NCBI GenBank assembly: GCA_013361075.1 | Contig: JABWAJ010000084.1 | Span: forward strand, 1 to 14,449 | Source: Saprospiraceae bacterium | GTDB lineage: Bacteria; Bacteroidota; Bacteroidia; Chitinophagales; Saprospiraceae | DNA length: 14,449 bases | Direction: 5' to 3' | Shown: positions 1-7,969 of the stretch, in pieces | Numbering within the stretch: the first letter of the stretch is position 1 | Layout: every line of letters begins with the position of its first letter | Translations under genes and position numbers: made by a program | The notes under the pieces: generated by a model | What the model was told of the DNA's origin: nothing | Database searches by the model: none | What the model saw: only the letters and a program-made list of their open reading frames with translations

Positions 1-1
1 A

Positions 2-757
2 TTTTTCTGCATAAAAATATTTTACTTCTTCATCATTTTCAAATACTTCTACCACATAATTAATCATATCTGAAAAATCATATTTTTCCTCTTTTTTGAG
101 TGTTTCCAAATAGATTTTATAAATATGATTGAGTTCAAATAGTTTTTTTATATGTTTTTCTTGAGTATCTTTTGTAGTTTCATATTTTTTAAGTGTCGGT
201 TTGATTTCTGATAAAATCTCTGCGTAATTTCTTTCTTGTTTTGCAATAATTATTTCAAATTCACTTGGCGTAATAGCCTCTTGTTTTAAAATATTTATAC
301 GAGATTTAATATCTCTTAAATACAAAAATGGATCAAAATCATTGGTTAAATTTTCAATATTTTTCTTTTGAATTTCGAGAGTTAGAATATTTTTCAAAAT
401 TTCTAAACTATCCACATCATCAATTGGTGCAGAAGCTTTATAGGCAATAAATTTTTCAGGAAAATTTCTCATCACATCCTGACAAAAAGAGTGAATCGTT
501 GATACCGTTACTTTATATCCATCAGATCACAAAAATTTTTCAAGTCTTTTTTTGATTGCAACAACTCCAGCATCAGTAAAAGTAGTAATAAGAATATTTG
601 ATGGAAGAACTCCTGTTTGCATAAGAATATTTGCGGTTCTGAGTCAAATAATTTGAGTTTTTCCAGTTCATGGTCAAGCAACTACCATAACTGGTCAATA
701 AATCGTGTCTACTGCTTGTTTTTGGCTTGGATTGAGTTTGTTGTATTCTGTTTCAAA
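2..757 (-). CDS. UvrD/PcrA-type superfamily 1 helicase, N-terminal fragment, read with TGA = Gly
   Basis: This is the start of an ATP-dependent 3'-5' DNA helicase of the UvrD/Rep family, cut by the left window edge after about 250 residues. Visible motifs in order: Q motif LNPSQKQAVDT, Walker A GPGTGKT, a motif Ia-like TFTDAGVVAIKKRL, then VSTIHSFC, and YDFSDMI near the edge, matching the DFxD(L/M) segment before UvrD motif II. The frame contains TGA at 695-697, 674-676, 668-670, 644-646 and 527-529 and no TAA or TAG down to base 2. Each TGA sits where the family has glycine (before PVMVVA, both motif glycines preceding TGKT, before LRTANIL, after EKFL). Glycine is also written GGA. This is NCBI table 25, known from Absconditabacteria (SR1) and Gracilibacteria. 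The region is very AT-rich, unlike the rest of the window. The true start codon is not visible, because the N-terminus is fused in frame to a peptidase fragment near 752-769. The helicase call is strong; the exact right boundary is uncertain by about 15 bases. Confidence 0.85.
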
Positions 758-957
758 GATATCTTTCAGCCGTGAGACTTCCTCTTCAACGCGTCTGGTG
801 TCAAAGGAGCGGACTTCGCCATGCAGCACAACCCGGTCGGGAACCACATTCACCGCGCTTCCGCCTTTAATAAGACCAAAATTCATGGTGGTCTGCTCAT
901 CAAGCCGCCCCTGCTTAATCTGCGCAAGCGCTCTGGCAGCAATGGCAATGGCGTTTA
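758..957 (-). pseudogene. M20-family metallopeptidase internal fragment (PepT-like lid domain)
   Basis: About 65 residues of an M20/M28-type zinc aminopeptidase or deacylase, truncated at both ends. The strand runs INAIAIAARALAQI, then GRLDEQTT, then NFGLIKGGSAVNVVPDRV and LHGEVRSFD, ending in VEEEVSRLKDIFE. The segment (I)NAI..AA.AL followed by N.G.I.GG.A.N.VPD....E.RS is the dimerisation or lid domain of PepT-like M20 peptidases. None of the zinc ligands lie in the piece. Upstream of the I at 956-958 the frame hits a TGA and the similarity ends exactly where the plus-strand surface protein becomes recognisable. Downstream it runs in frame into the recoded helicase. GC content is clearly higher than in the helicase part. 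I read it as a stray fragment from a third source, not a working gene. The family call is good, the boundaries are approximate. Confidence 0.7.
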
Positions 958-3900
958 TTCGTGGTCAGGAGAAGGCATCATCAATAGCCAGCAAAACCTT
1001 TTTCTCACCCATGCGGGCATGACTGGCCGCACTGTTCCGGTATCCATCCTTTATCAGGAAGGAGCATGCGCTTACCGCGACACCCTGCTGGTACAGGTCA
1101 ATCCGGTTCCCACCCCTGACTTTGTCATCGGCGACGCCCCCTGCGAAAACATTGAAACAACGATAACCTACACCGGTACAGCTTCTGCTCAAGCTGTATT
1201 TTCGTGGGATTTTGGTACAGGTGCGGTTGTTAATGGAACCGCCGGAGGGCCTTATCAGGTTTCGTGGCCGGATGAAGGAACGAAAACGGTTAGCCTCCAA
1301 ATTGAAGACAGCGGCTGCACCTCCACCCTGCTGGAGCAAACCGTTTCTGTAACCGCTCCCCTGGTCCCTCCTGTAATTTCCTGCGAGGCCACCTATACAG
1401 AAATCGTTTTTACCTGGCAACCAACACCGGGTGCCACCAGCTTTGAAGTAAACGTACTGGACGGGATGCCCGGAATTTTGGTTACGGATACCAGTTATGC
1501 CATTCAAAACCTGCAACCGGGGGACCCCGTCACACTGGAAGTGGTGGTGGAAAACAATGGCCCATGCCCACCTGTGGCCACCCAGCTTACCTGCGAAACG
1601 GACCTATGCCCTGCGGTTTCCATCAGTATTGACCCGGTGTTGCCGATTTGCTTTGATGGCAGCATCCCGGATACCATTGACCTCAGTTTTTCTCTTTCCG
1701 GCAACAGCCCGCAAGGAACATTGCTATGGTCGGGTCCGGGCATTTTTGATCCCAGTGTAGCCCGCGTAGCTCTGGCTGCGGGCATGATTGGCCAGCCCAA
1801 CACCATCCTTGCCCTTTACCGGGAATCGGTATGTGAATATTCCGCAAGCAGGGACATCACCGTCCGGGCAGTTCCCGTTGCTGCATTCACCGCCGATCCA
1901 CTGATCTGCAACAGCGATGAAAGTACCGTTGCTTTCACAGGGAGCGCTACCGGAAATGCCATTTTCAACTGGAATTTCGACGGCGGCCAGGCACTCCCGG
2001 GCAACGGCAGCGGCCCCCAACAGGTAAGTTGGCAAGATGCAGGACAATACTCGGTTAGCCTTTGGATATCGGATAACGCTTGCCTTTCTGATACCTTTAG
2101 CCTGAATGTGCAGGTAGATGAACCTTTGCTCCCCCCTACCCTTTCCTGTACTCCCGACTACGACAACATGACGGTTTCGTGGACAGCCGTAGCGGGTGCA
2201 GACAATTATGACCTCCAACTGCCTGCAGGCGTTACCGCTTCGGCTTTGTCGGATACCTCTGTTTCCATTCAGAATTTGCAACCCGGCACAAACCTGAATT
2301 ATACGCTAACCGCTCTGGGAAGCACCATTTGCGGATCCGTTTCGGTAACAGGTTCCTGCGCCACTCCGCTTTGTCCGACACGTAACCTTTCGTGGAGTAC
2401 GACACCGGTAATTTGCCGCGGTACTGCCATCTCTATCCCCATTGACCTGCAGGGGAATAGCGGAAATACCTGGCAAATTGTGCTGAGTGACGGCACCAAC
2501 ACGACAACCTTGAACATCCTCAACGATACCCTGCTCCAGTTTTCGCCAACGGCAACAACAACGTATACCATTACAGCAGCCACCGACCCGCTGCTGCCGA
2601 TTTGCAATATCGGATTGCCCGCTGCCCTGACCGTGGTGGTGAACACTCCCGTAGAAGCCGGAACCCCGCTGCCTGCACCGGAATTTTGCGCCGGGGAAAA
2701 TGGATTGATTGTTTTGGCCGACCTCCTGCAGAATGAACAAACGGGTGGGGTATGGACTGAATTATCCGGCCAGCCTTCTACCGGAGGGGCATTCAATGCA
2801 GCTACAGGAACCTTCAATATTGCCGGACAACTCAGCGGAACTTACCGTTTCCGGTACGCTTTAACGGCAATTGCACCCTGTGTTTCTGATTTTGCGGAAG
2901 TGAGTGTTGTCATCCACCCTAATCCGGTTGCTGATGCCGGTACCGACCAGGCCCTGGATTGCCTTACAGCAACTGCATCTCTGGGCGGCCCGTTAACTAC
3001 GATAACCCCTGGATTGAACTACCAATGGCAGTCGAACAATGGGGCTGTTGTGGAGCAACCGACGCAACCACTGACGGAGACAACTCAGGCAGGCAGTTTT
3101 ACGCTTATTGTTTCCAATCCGGCTACCGGATGTCAGGATGAAGATGTGGTACTGGTTTCCAATAATACCAACAGCCTTGGTTTGAATGCCCGGGCCTTTG
3201 ACGCCACGTGCCTGAATGAATTCGGCTCCATTGTGGTTGACTCAGTCACCGGAGGCGACCAGCCCTATCTTTATTCGCTGAACAACGCGCCTTTTTCGGC
3301 TCAGCAGGTTTTCGCGGCACTGAACCCGGGCGATTACCATTTGGTCGTTCAGGATGCAACGGGGTGTACTTCCGAAATGGACTTCCAAATCGCGGCAGCA
3401 ACAAGCCTGGAAGTAGAACTCATCGCCCATCTGGCGGAAGAACCTTACACAATTGACCTTGGCGAAACAGCCGACCTGACTGCATTGGTGAACATCCCGG
3501 AAGATCAGGTTCAAAGTGTTCGCTGGCAACCTGATACGCTGGGTTGTGCCGGCTGCCTTGAGCAAACCGTGCAGCCCTTTTATTCGACAGCATATACAGT
3601 GACGGTAACTGATGTGAACGGTTGTACGGCTTCAGACGACATTTTGCTTTATGTGCGCCGGGAACGCGATGTGTATATTCCGAACGGGTTTTCACCCAAT
3701 GGAGACGGACTAAACGACGTCTTTATGATTTTTGCAGGAAGGCAGGTGCGGCAAATTCGCTCTTTCCTCATTTTCACCCGCTGGGGGGAAAGCATTTTCC
3801 AGAAAAATAATTTCCGGCCCAATGACCCGGCGTATGGCTGGGACGGCATCTTCCGGAATCAACGGATGAACAGCGGCGTCTATGTCTATTTTGCGGAAGT

Positions 3901-3958
3901 GGAATACATAGATGGCGAGGTGGTCATTTTTAAAGGGGATGTAGCCTTGATAGAATAA
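953..3958 (+). CDS. Modular surface/secreted protein with PKD, SprB-like repeat and T9SS type B (CHU) C-terminal domain, 5' truncated
   Basis: A large extracellular protein of which about 1000 C-terminal residues remain; the reading frame upstream of ~953 is foreign sequence, so the real start is missing. It carries two copies of a ~255-residue module (first from ~953, second from ~1718): an Ig-like part with WSGxGI, a PKD-type domain (FSWDFGTG; FNWNFDGG, each followed by QVSW), a fibronectin-III-like part (PPVISCEATYTEIVFTW; PPTLSCTPDYDNMTVSW) and a cysteine pair ending LCP. Further Ig-like domains follow. A SprB-type repeat lies near 3215-3370 (GSIVVDSVTGG to DATGCT). The last 96 residues, from DVYIPNGFSPNGDGLNDVF to GDVALIE, are the gliding motility-associated C-terminal domain (TIGR04131/CHU_C), a sorting signal for the type 9 secretion system. 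Known proteins of this kind are secreted and surface-attached, serving in adhesion or gliding. It is convergent with the next gene. Stop is TAA, and the domain calls are firm. Confidence 0.9.
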   Translation, partial: VYSWSGEGIINSQQNLFLTHAGMTGRTVPVSILYQEGACAYRDTLLVQVNPVPTPDFVIGDAPCENIETTITYTGTASAQAVFSWDFGTGAVVNGTAGGPYQVSWPDEGTKTVSLQIEDSGCTSTLLEQTVSVTAPLVPPVISCEATYTEIVFTWQPTPGATSFEVNVLDGMPGILVTDTSYAIQNLQPGDPVTLEVVVENNGPCPPVATQLTCETDLCPAVSISIDPVLPICFDGSIPDTIDLSFSLSGNSPQGTLLWSGPGIFDPSVARVALAAGMIGQPNTILALYRESVCEYSASRDITVRAVPVAAFTADPLICNSDESTVAFTGSATGNAIFNWNFDGGQALPGNGSGPQQVSWQDAGQYSVSLWISDNACLSDTFSLNVQVDEPLLPPTLSCTPDYDNMTVSWTAVAGADNYDLQLPAGVTASALSDTSVSIQNLQPGTNLNYTLTALGSTICGSVSVTGSCATPLCPTRNLSWSTTPVICRGTAISIPIDLQGNSGNTWQIVLSDGTNTTTLNILNDTLLQFSPTATTTYTITAATDPLLPICNIGLPAALTVVVNTPVEAGTPLPAPEFCAGENGLIVLADLLQNEQTGGVWTELSGQPSTGGAFNAATGTFNIAGQLSGTYRFRYALTAIAPCVSDFAEVSVVIHPNPVADAGTDQALDCLTATASLGGPLTTITPGLNYQWQSNNGAVVEQPTQPLTETTQAGSFTLIVSNPATGCQDEDVVLVSNNTNSLGLNARAFDATCLNEFGSIVVDSVTGGDQPYLYSLNNAPFSAQQVFAALNPGDYHLVVQDATGCTSEMDFQIAAATSLEVELIAHLAEEPYTIDLGETADLTALVNIPEDQVQSVRWQPDTLGCAGCLEQTVQPFYSTAYTVTVTDVNGCTASDDILLYVRRERDVYIPNGFSPNGDGLNDVFMIFAGRQVRQIRSFLIFTRWGESIFQKNNFRPNDPAYGWDGIFRNQRMNSGVYVYFAEVEYIDGEVVIFKGDVALIE

Positions 3959-3993
3959 TTGGGTTTGTTTTATGACCTTATTTATAAATGAAA

Positions 3994-4140
3994 AGAGGGG
4001 TTGTGTAGCAAGGTGCAAAAGACAAGGGGCAGAAGGCAGTAATTTCGTGAAATCAATCTGATTGCTTAGGAAAGCATGAAGATTTACGAAATGAAATTGC
4101 CTGTTGCCATTTGCCTCTTACCTCTTTACACAACCCCTCT
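3994..4140. repeat. Long imperfect inverted repeat (2 x 55 nt) between convergent genes
   Basis: Left arm 3994-4048 and right arm 4086-4140 are inverted copies of each other. The outer 14 bases are exact (AGAGGGGTTGTGTA and its complement), the inner ends match at ATTTCGT, and the middle matches imperfectly. The loop is 37 nt. Inside each arm there is a 7-nt rhythm, clearest on the right: TTGCCTG TTGCCAT TTGCCTC TTACCTC. It lies between the stop codons of two converging genes, so it may end transcription from both sides, but its length suggests a MITE-like or palindromic repeat element. It overlaps no convincing ORF. Confidence 0.8.
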
Positions 4141-4216
4141 CTGTTTTGGCGAGTTGCAGGTTTTGCTCCCGGGCGCTAAAATCCCCGGACAAGCTACCCC
4201 TGGGGGTGAAATGCGT

Positions 4217-6319
4217 TTATTTCACCTGAAATACGCTGTCTTCTATGCCTTTGTTGATCTCCACGGATTTAACTTCAAAAACCAGCGGGAAAGGAGCCAA
4301 ACCAACTGTTTTTAGCCGATAAGGTACTTTGACTCCGTTTACTTCACGGTAATCTTCATAATCACTTGTGGATGTAGTCGGGCCTTGCGGGCCTTCCTGC
4401 GTTTCAATGCTCCTGATTTTCAACCCCGTTGCTTTATCAAAAAAGTCCGTCGTTTTTTTGCCGGAAGCAGCTGTGATTTCAATTTTGTAAGCGTCTTTGC
4501 CCTCAACCGGTTCCACGCCTTTGAGTTCAAGTTTGGCACCATTTGTTGCGTACTGCAACTCGGCAAACATGGCCGACTGGTCTTTCAGCTCTTTTAATCC
4601 GCCTTCATCCATCGGCTGTGCTTGCCCCATAGCCGTTACCTCTCCTTTTTCGCCGTCAAATTTGGTTTGATTCAGGACCATACCGCTCATGTCAACCGTC
4701 ATGGCCATTTTATTGGGCGCTTTGCGCTGAATCGTCATGCCGATGGTTTGGCCCTGGGCAGAAGTTGTCATGCTCATGCTCATATCTTTTACGCCCATGA
4801 GGGTTTCTTTACCGCCGATGGCTTTCAGGTAGTTGTCGATAACCACTTCCGCCGTCATGCCACTCGGAACGACAGCACCATCCATGTTAATTTTCGTGCC
4901 GTAAATGTCGTAGAAGAACACCTTACCATTGGCGGAGAATCCTTTCAGCTTTTCTGCGCTTGCATCTTTATCGCCAACAACAATAATGTTTGCATTGGCT
5001 GGCTTGATGTATTTTTTGGCTGTAGCCAGAATGTCATCCGCAGTAACAGCTTTCAATCGTTCCAGAAACGTAGCATAATAATCTTTGGGCAATTTGTACA
5101 GGGATGTATTCAGTGCAAAGCGGGCTACCGTTTGTGGGTTTTCCAGCGAACGGGAAAAAGAACCCGAAATCTGGTTTTTGGCCAGATCCAGCTCTTTTTG
5201 GCTTACTTTTTCTTTTGTCAGCAACTCCAGTTCATACAAAAACTGCACCACTGCACTGTCGGTCACTTCATTCCGCACACTGGCTTCTGCATTAAAATAG
5301 CCAATGTAGCGATCCTGCTGAAGGGTCGAATAAGCGCCGTAGGTATACGCCTTGCTTTCGCGGAGGTTTTTAAACAAACGTCCACTGAATCCACTGCCGA
5401 GGATCGTATTCAGCACCTGAGCTTTCACGATATCCGCCGTACCGGGCTTTAGTTCTACCGGGTAGGTTACATAAATCAGCGATTGAACAGCACCGGTTTT
5501 GTGCACAAAACTTACCTGGCTGGCCGCAGGAGCCTGTACAGCAGGCAGGGCTTTCATTGGAATTTCCTTTTTCTTCCAGGTGCCGAAATGCTGCTGGGCA
5601 ATTTTTTTGGCCTCCGCAACTGAAATATCCCCAACCACCACAAGGTAAGCCTGGTTTGGACGGTAGTAGCTGTCGTAATAACTTTTGCAATCCTGCAGGG
5701 TTGTTTTTCCAACAGTTTCTTCGGTTGTCAGTTCCCCGTAAGGGTGATCTTTGCCGTAGTTCAACACCTGCGACACATTTTGTGCAATGGTAGCAGGGTC
5801 GTCTTTAGAGGCGGCCAAACTGGACAAGGTCTGCGTTTTCAGCTTGTTGAATTCCTCTTCGCTAAAAGCAGGATTCAGCAATACGTCGGCCATCAGCGTG
5901 ATCAACTTGTCCTTGTGCTTGGTCAGCGAGGCGCCAAAAATGCCCTCCGCGCTGGTGTTGAGGCTGGCGCCAATAAAGTCTACGGCTTCGTCAATCTGCG
6001 CTTTGGTACGCGTGGTTGTCCCTTTGCTGAGCAACTGCCCGGCAATATCAGCAGCGCCGGCAACGTCGCCTTCTTTAAACGGCGGCACGTCAATGGACAA
6101 CTGGAAAGAAACCCGGGGCAATTTGTGGTTTTCCACCACGATTACTTTCAGGCCGTTTTCCAGCACAAACTCGGTATAGGCACCCATTTCAATTTTGGGT
6201 GCAGGGCCGGAAGCAGGCGCTTTTTTGCGAAAATCGTTGTTTTGAGCAGAAAGTTGCAGTGCCAGTCCCATGACGAGCAGAGCTACTGCACCATATTTTG
6301 AAAAGATTTTCATCTTCAT
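4217..6319 (-). CDS. M16 (insulinase-type) peptidase partner subunit without HxxEH, with LolA-like C-terminal domain
   Basis: A 700-residue exported protein. Residues 1-25 form a signal peptide ending LSA. Residues ~45-455 show the two-halved M16 fold: FVLENGLKVIVVENHKLPRV, then PFKEGDVAGAADIAGQLLSKGT, where the zinc motif HFLEH of active members is replaced by DIAGQ (91-95), and later GFSGRLFKNLRESKAYTYG with R320 and Y327 of the R/Y substrate-binding motif. So it cannot bind zinc in the usual way but can bind substrate; in two-subunit M16 peptidases this is the non-catalytic partner. Residues ~488-700 (VIDNYLKAIGGKETL to VFQVK) resemble the beta-rich LolA/outer-membrane lipoprotein-sorting fold seen fused to such subunits in Bacteroidota. 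The gene lies 217 bases downstream of the catalytic M16 gene on the same strand, separated by a hairpin array, and probably shares its transcript. Start is ATG at 6319 after an A-rich leader; a second ATG two codons in is also possible. Confidence 0.9.
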   Translation of the reverse strand: MKMKIFSKYGAVALLVMGLALQLSAQNNDFRKKAPASGPAPKIEMGAYTEFVLENGLKVIVVENHKLPRVSFQLSIDVPPFKEGDVAGAADIAGQLLSKGTTTRTKAQIDEAVDFIGASLNTSAEGIFGASLTKHKDKLITLMADVLLNPAFSEEEFNKLKTQTLSSLAASKDDPATIAQNVSQVLNYGKDHPYGELTTEETVGKTTLQDCKSYYDSYYRPNQAYLVVVGDISVAEAKKIAQQHFGTWKKKEIPMKALPAVQAPAASQVSFVHKTGAVQSLIYVTYPVELKPGTADIVKAQVLNTILGSGFSGRLFKNLRESKAYTYGAYSTLQQDRYIGYFNAEASVRNEVTDSAVVQFLYELELLTKEKVSQKELDLAKNQISGSFSRSLENPQTVARFALNTSLYKLPKDYYATFLERLKAVTADDILATAKKYIKPANANIIVVGDKDASAEKLKGFSANGKVFFYDIYGTKINMDGAVVPSGMTAEVVIDNYLKAIGGKETLMGVKDMSMSMTTSAQGQTIGMTIQRKAPNKMAMTVDMSGMVLNQTKFDGEKGEVTAMGQAQPMDEGGLKELKDQSAMFAELQYATNGAKLELKGVEPVEGKDAYKIEITAASGKKTTDFFDKATGLKIRSIETQEGPQGPTTSTSDYEDYREVNGVKVPYRLKTVGLAPFPLVFEVKSVEINKGIEDSVFQVK

Positions 6320-6343
6320 GTTTATTTAAGTTTTGATAATCCA

Positions 6344-6531
6344 AGGTTTACTAAACTTCAAAAGTTTGGTAAACCTGTTATTGACTGCGGTTTACTAAAC
6401 TTTAAGAGTTTGGTAAACCTGTTATTGACTGCGATTTACTAAACTTCAAAAGTTTGGTAAACCTCTTTTGGCAAAGTTTGGTAACCCCCTTTTGGCTAAG
6501 GTTTACTAAACTTCAAAAGTTTAGTAAACCG
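6344..6531. repeat. Array of palindromic hairpins with 44-nt period between the M16 genes
   Basis: Three 33-nt palindromes lie at 6344-6376, 6388-6420 and 6432-6464, exactly 44 nt apart. Each is AGGTTTACTAAACTT, 3 loop bases, then AAGTTTGGTAAACCT, with minor changes (CGG or CGA starts in copies 2 and 3, TAAGAG centre in copy 2). The first two spacers are the same 11-mer, GTTATTGACTG. A degenerate right half-copy follows at 6473-6487, flanked by two copies of CTTTTGGC (6465-6472, 6489-6496). A fifth full palindrome lies at 6499-6531, ending a few bases from the stop codon of the catalytic M16 gene. In the transcript these would form stable AU-rich hairpins between the two M16 coding regions. 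Confidence 0.92.
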
Positions 6532-6536
6532 GGTGC

Positions 6537-7862
6537 TTATGGCTTTGGCGATTTTGGCAGATAGAACAGAGAAACTCGGTTGTTTTTGCTGAAATACTGC
6601 TTGGCCACGCGCTGGATGTCTTCTTTCGTTACCGCCATATACCGGTCAATTTCCGTATTGATCAGGTTGGCATCTCCATAATACACTTTGTAATTGGCTA
6701 AGCTTTCCGCAATACCGATCACCGTGGAATTGGAGGTTACAAAATCATTTTCCACCTGATTGCGCAGTTTCTGAAACTCTTCATCCGGAATCAGTTCGTT
6801 CTGTACGCGCTCCATTTCGGCATCCATGGCCTTTTCCAGTTCTTTTACATCCACGCCCATGTTGGTGATGCCAAAAGCGATAGAAAGTCCCGGGTCTTCC
6901 ATAGAAAGCGGGAAGTTGCCTACAAACAGGGCTTTTTGCTGCTCGTCAACAAGCGAGCGGTACAGGCGGGAACTCTGGCCCTGCGACATCAGGGTGCTCA
7001 GCATGCTCACAGCGTAATAATCTTTTGTGCCCTGAGCCGGGATTCGATAGGCGTGCACAACTGCCGGCAGCTGAATGTTGTCGCGGATGGTATCACGGAT
7101 TTCGCCAGCCAATGCAGGTTCTTTGATGTCCGGGCGGTAAACCGGTTTTTTGCTTTTCGGAATGCCTCCGAAATACTTTTGCACCAATTTTTTGGTGGCT
7201 TCGATGTCTATGTCGCCGGCGATGGACAGTACGGCGTTGTTGGGCACATAAAAATCAGCGTAGAACTGCTTGTAATCGGCTTCTGAAGCAGCTTCCAGGT
7301 CTTTCATGTATCCAATGATCGGCCACTTGTAAGGATGCTTCTGGTAAGCTTTTTCAAAAACTTTCTCTACGATGGAGCCATAAGGCTGGTTGTCGATGCG
7401 TTCGCGGCGCTCTTCTTTCACCACTTCGCGCTGTGTTTCTACGCCTTGCTGCTCTACTTTTGCATGCAACATGCGCTCAGATTCGAGCCAGAGGCCCAAT
7501 TCCAGTTCATTGGATGGCAAAACTTCGTAGTAGAAGGTACGATCCCAACTCGTATTGGCATTGAGCGTGCCGCCGGCATTCTGAACGTATTCGCTGAACT
7601 GGCCCCGTCCGATGTTTTCAGAGCCTTCAAAAAGCAGGTGTTCAAAGAAATGCGCGAAGCCAGTGCGGTCGGGTTTTTCATTTTTGGATCCTACGTGATA
7701 CATCACCGAAACCCCAACGATGGGCGTCGTCTTATCCTGGTGTAAAATTACGCGCAAACCATTGTCCAGCGTATATTCCACAAACTGGATTTTGTTCATC
7801 TGCGCCTGCAGCGACCATGCGCCTGTGAACAGCACGCACAGCATCAGCATTTTTAGCTTCAT
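6537..7862 (-). CDS. M16 (insulinase/pitrilysin-type) zinc peptidase, catalytic subunit
   Basis: A 441-residue exported metallopeptidase. The start is taken as the ATG at 7862, because it begins a signal peptide (MKLKMLMLCVLF, ending LQAQ at 18-21); longer in-frame readings to 8126 have no export signal and would run back into the preceding lipoprotein gene. The inverted zinc motif H71-F-F-E74-H75 is intact in GFAHFFEHLLFEGSEN, and the downstream acidic ligand lies in REVVKEERRE (E150 or E151, 74-75 residues on). The second half (SSRLYRSLVDEQQKALFVG) lacks the tyrosine of the R/Y motif, fitting division of labour with the following gene, which has R/Y but no HxxEH. M16 enzymes degrade unfolded proteins and peptides; the export signal places this one in the periplasm or envelope. 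It lies 107 bases after a lipoprotein gene on the same strand. The TAA stop directly borders the hairpin array. Confidence 0.93.
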   Translation of the reverse strand: MKLKMLMLCVLFTGAWSLQAQMNKIQFVEYTLDNGLRVILHQDKTTPIVGVSVMYHVGSKNEKPDRTGFAHFFEHLLFEGSENIGRGQFSEYVQNAGGTLNANTSWDRTFYYEVLPSNELELGLWLESERMLHAKVEQQGVETQREVVKEERRERIDNQPYGSIVEKVFEKAYQKHPYKWPIIGYMKDLEAASEADYKQFYADFYVPNNAVLSIAGDIDIEATKKLVQKYFGGIPKSKKPVYRPDIKEPALAGEIRDTIRDNIQLPAVVHAYRIPAQGTKDYYAVSMLSTLMSQGQSSRLYRSLVDEQQKALFVGNFPLSMEDPGLSIAFGITNMGVDVKELEKAMDAEMERVQNELIPDEEFQKLRNQVENDFVTSNSTVIGIAESLANYKVYYGDANLINTEIDRYMAVTKEDIQRVAKQYFSKNNRVSLFYLPKSPKP

Positions 7863-7969
7863 AGTACTTCTACGTTTTAAGGTTTGATAATCGCCGCAAA
7901 AATGGCGAAATATCCATTGCCTTTTATCCCCCTTTCGATGGGATTTGCAAAAGCACAGACAGAAAGCTG

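Noticed and set aside
527..697. TGA codons in the helicase frame as selenocysteine, tryptophan (code 4), or a decayed pseudogene
   Set aside because: All five fall at glycine positions of the family, including Walker A; Trp or Sec there would destroy the motif, and decay would not spare TAA/TAG or hit only glycines.
821..952. First 44 codons of the long plus-strand ORF as the N-terminus of the surface protein
   Set aside because: This stretch is antisense to clear M20 peptidase coding sequence and has no signal peptide; the surface-protein similarity begins only at about 953.
4622..5452. Plus-strand ORF of 276 codons
   Set aside because: It is antisense to the M16 partner gene, rich in Phe/His/Cys, with no domain or export signal.
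6344..6531. CRISPR array
   Set aside because: The regular 44-nt period comes from palindromes with identical 11-nt spacers; CRISPR spacers are longer and all different, and no cas gene is present.
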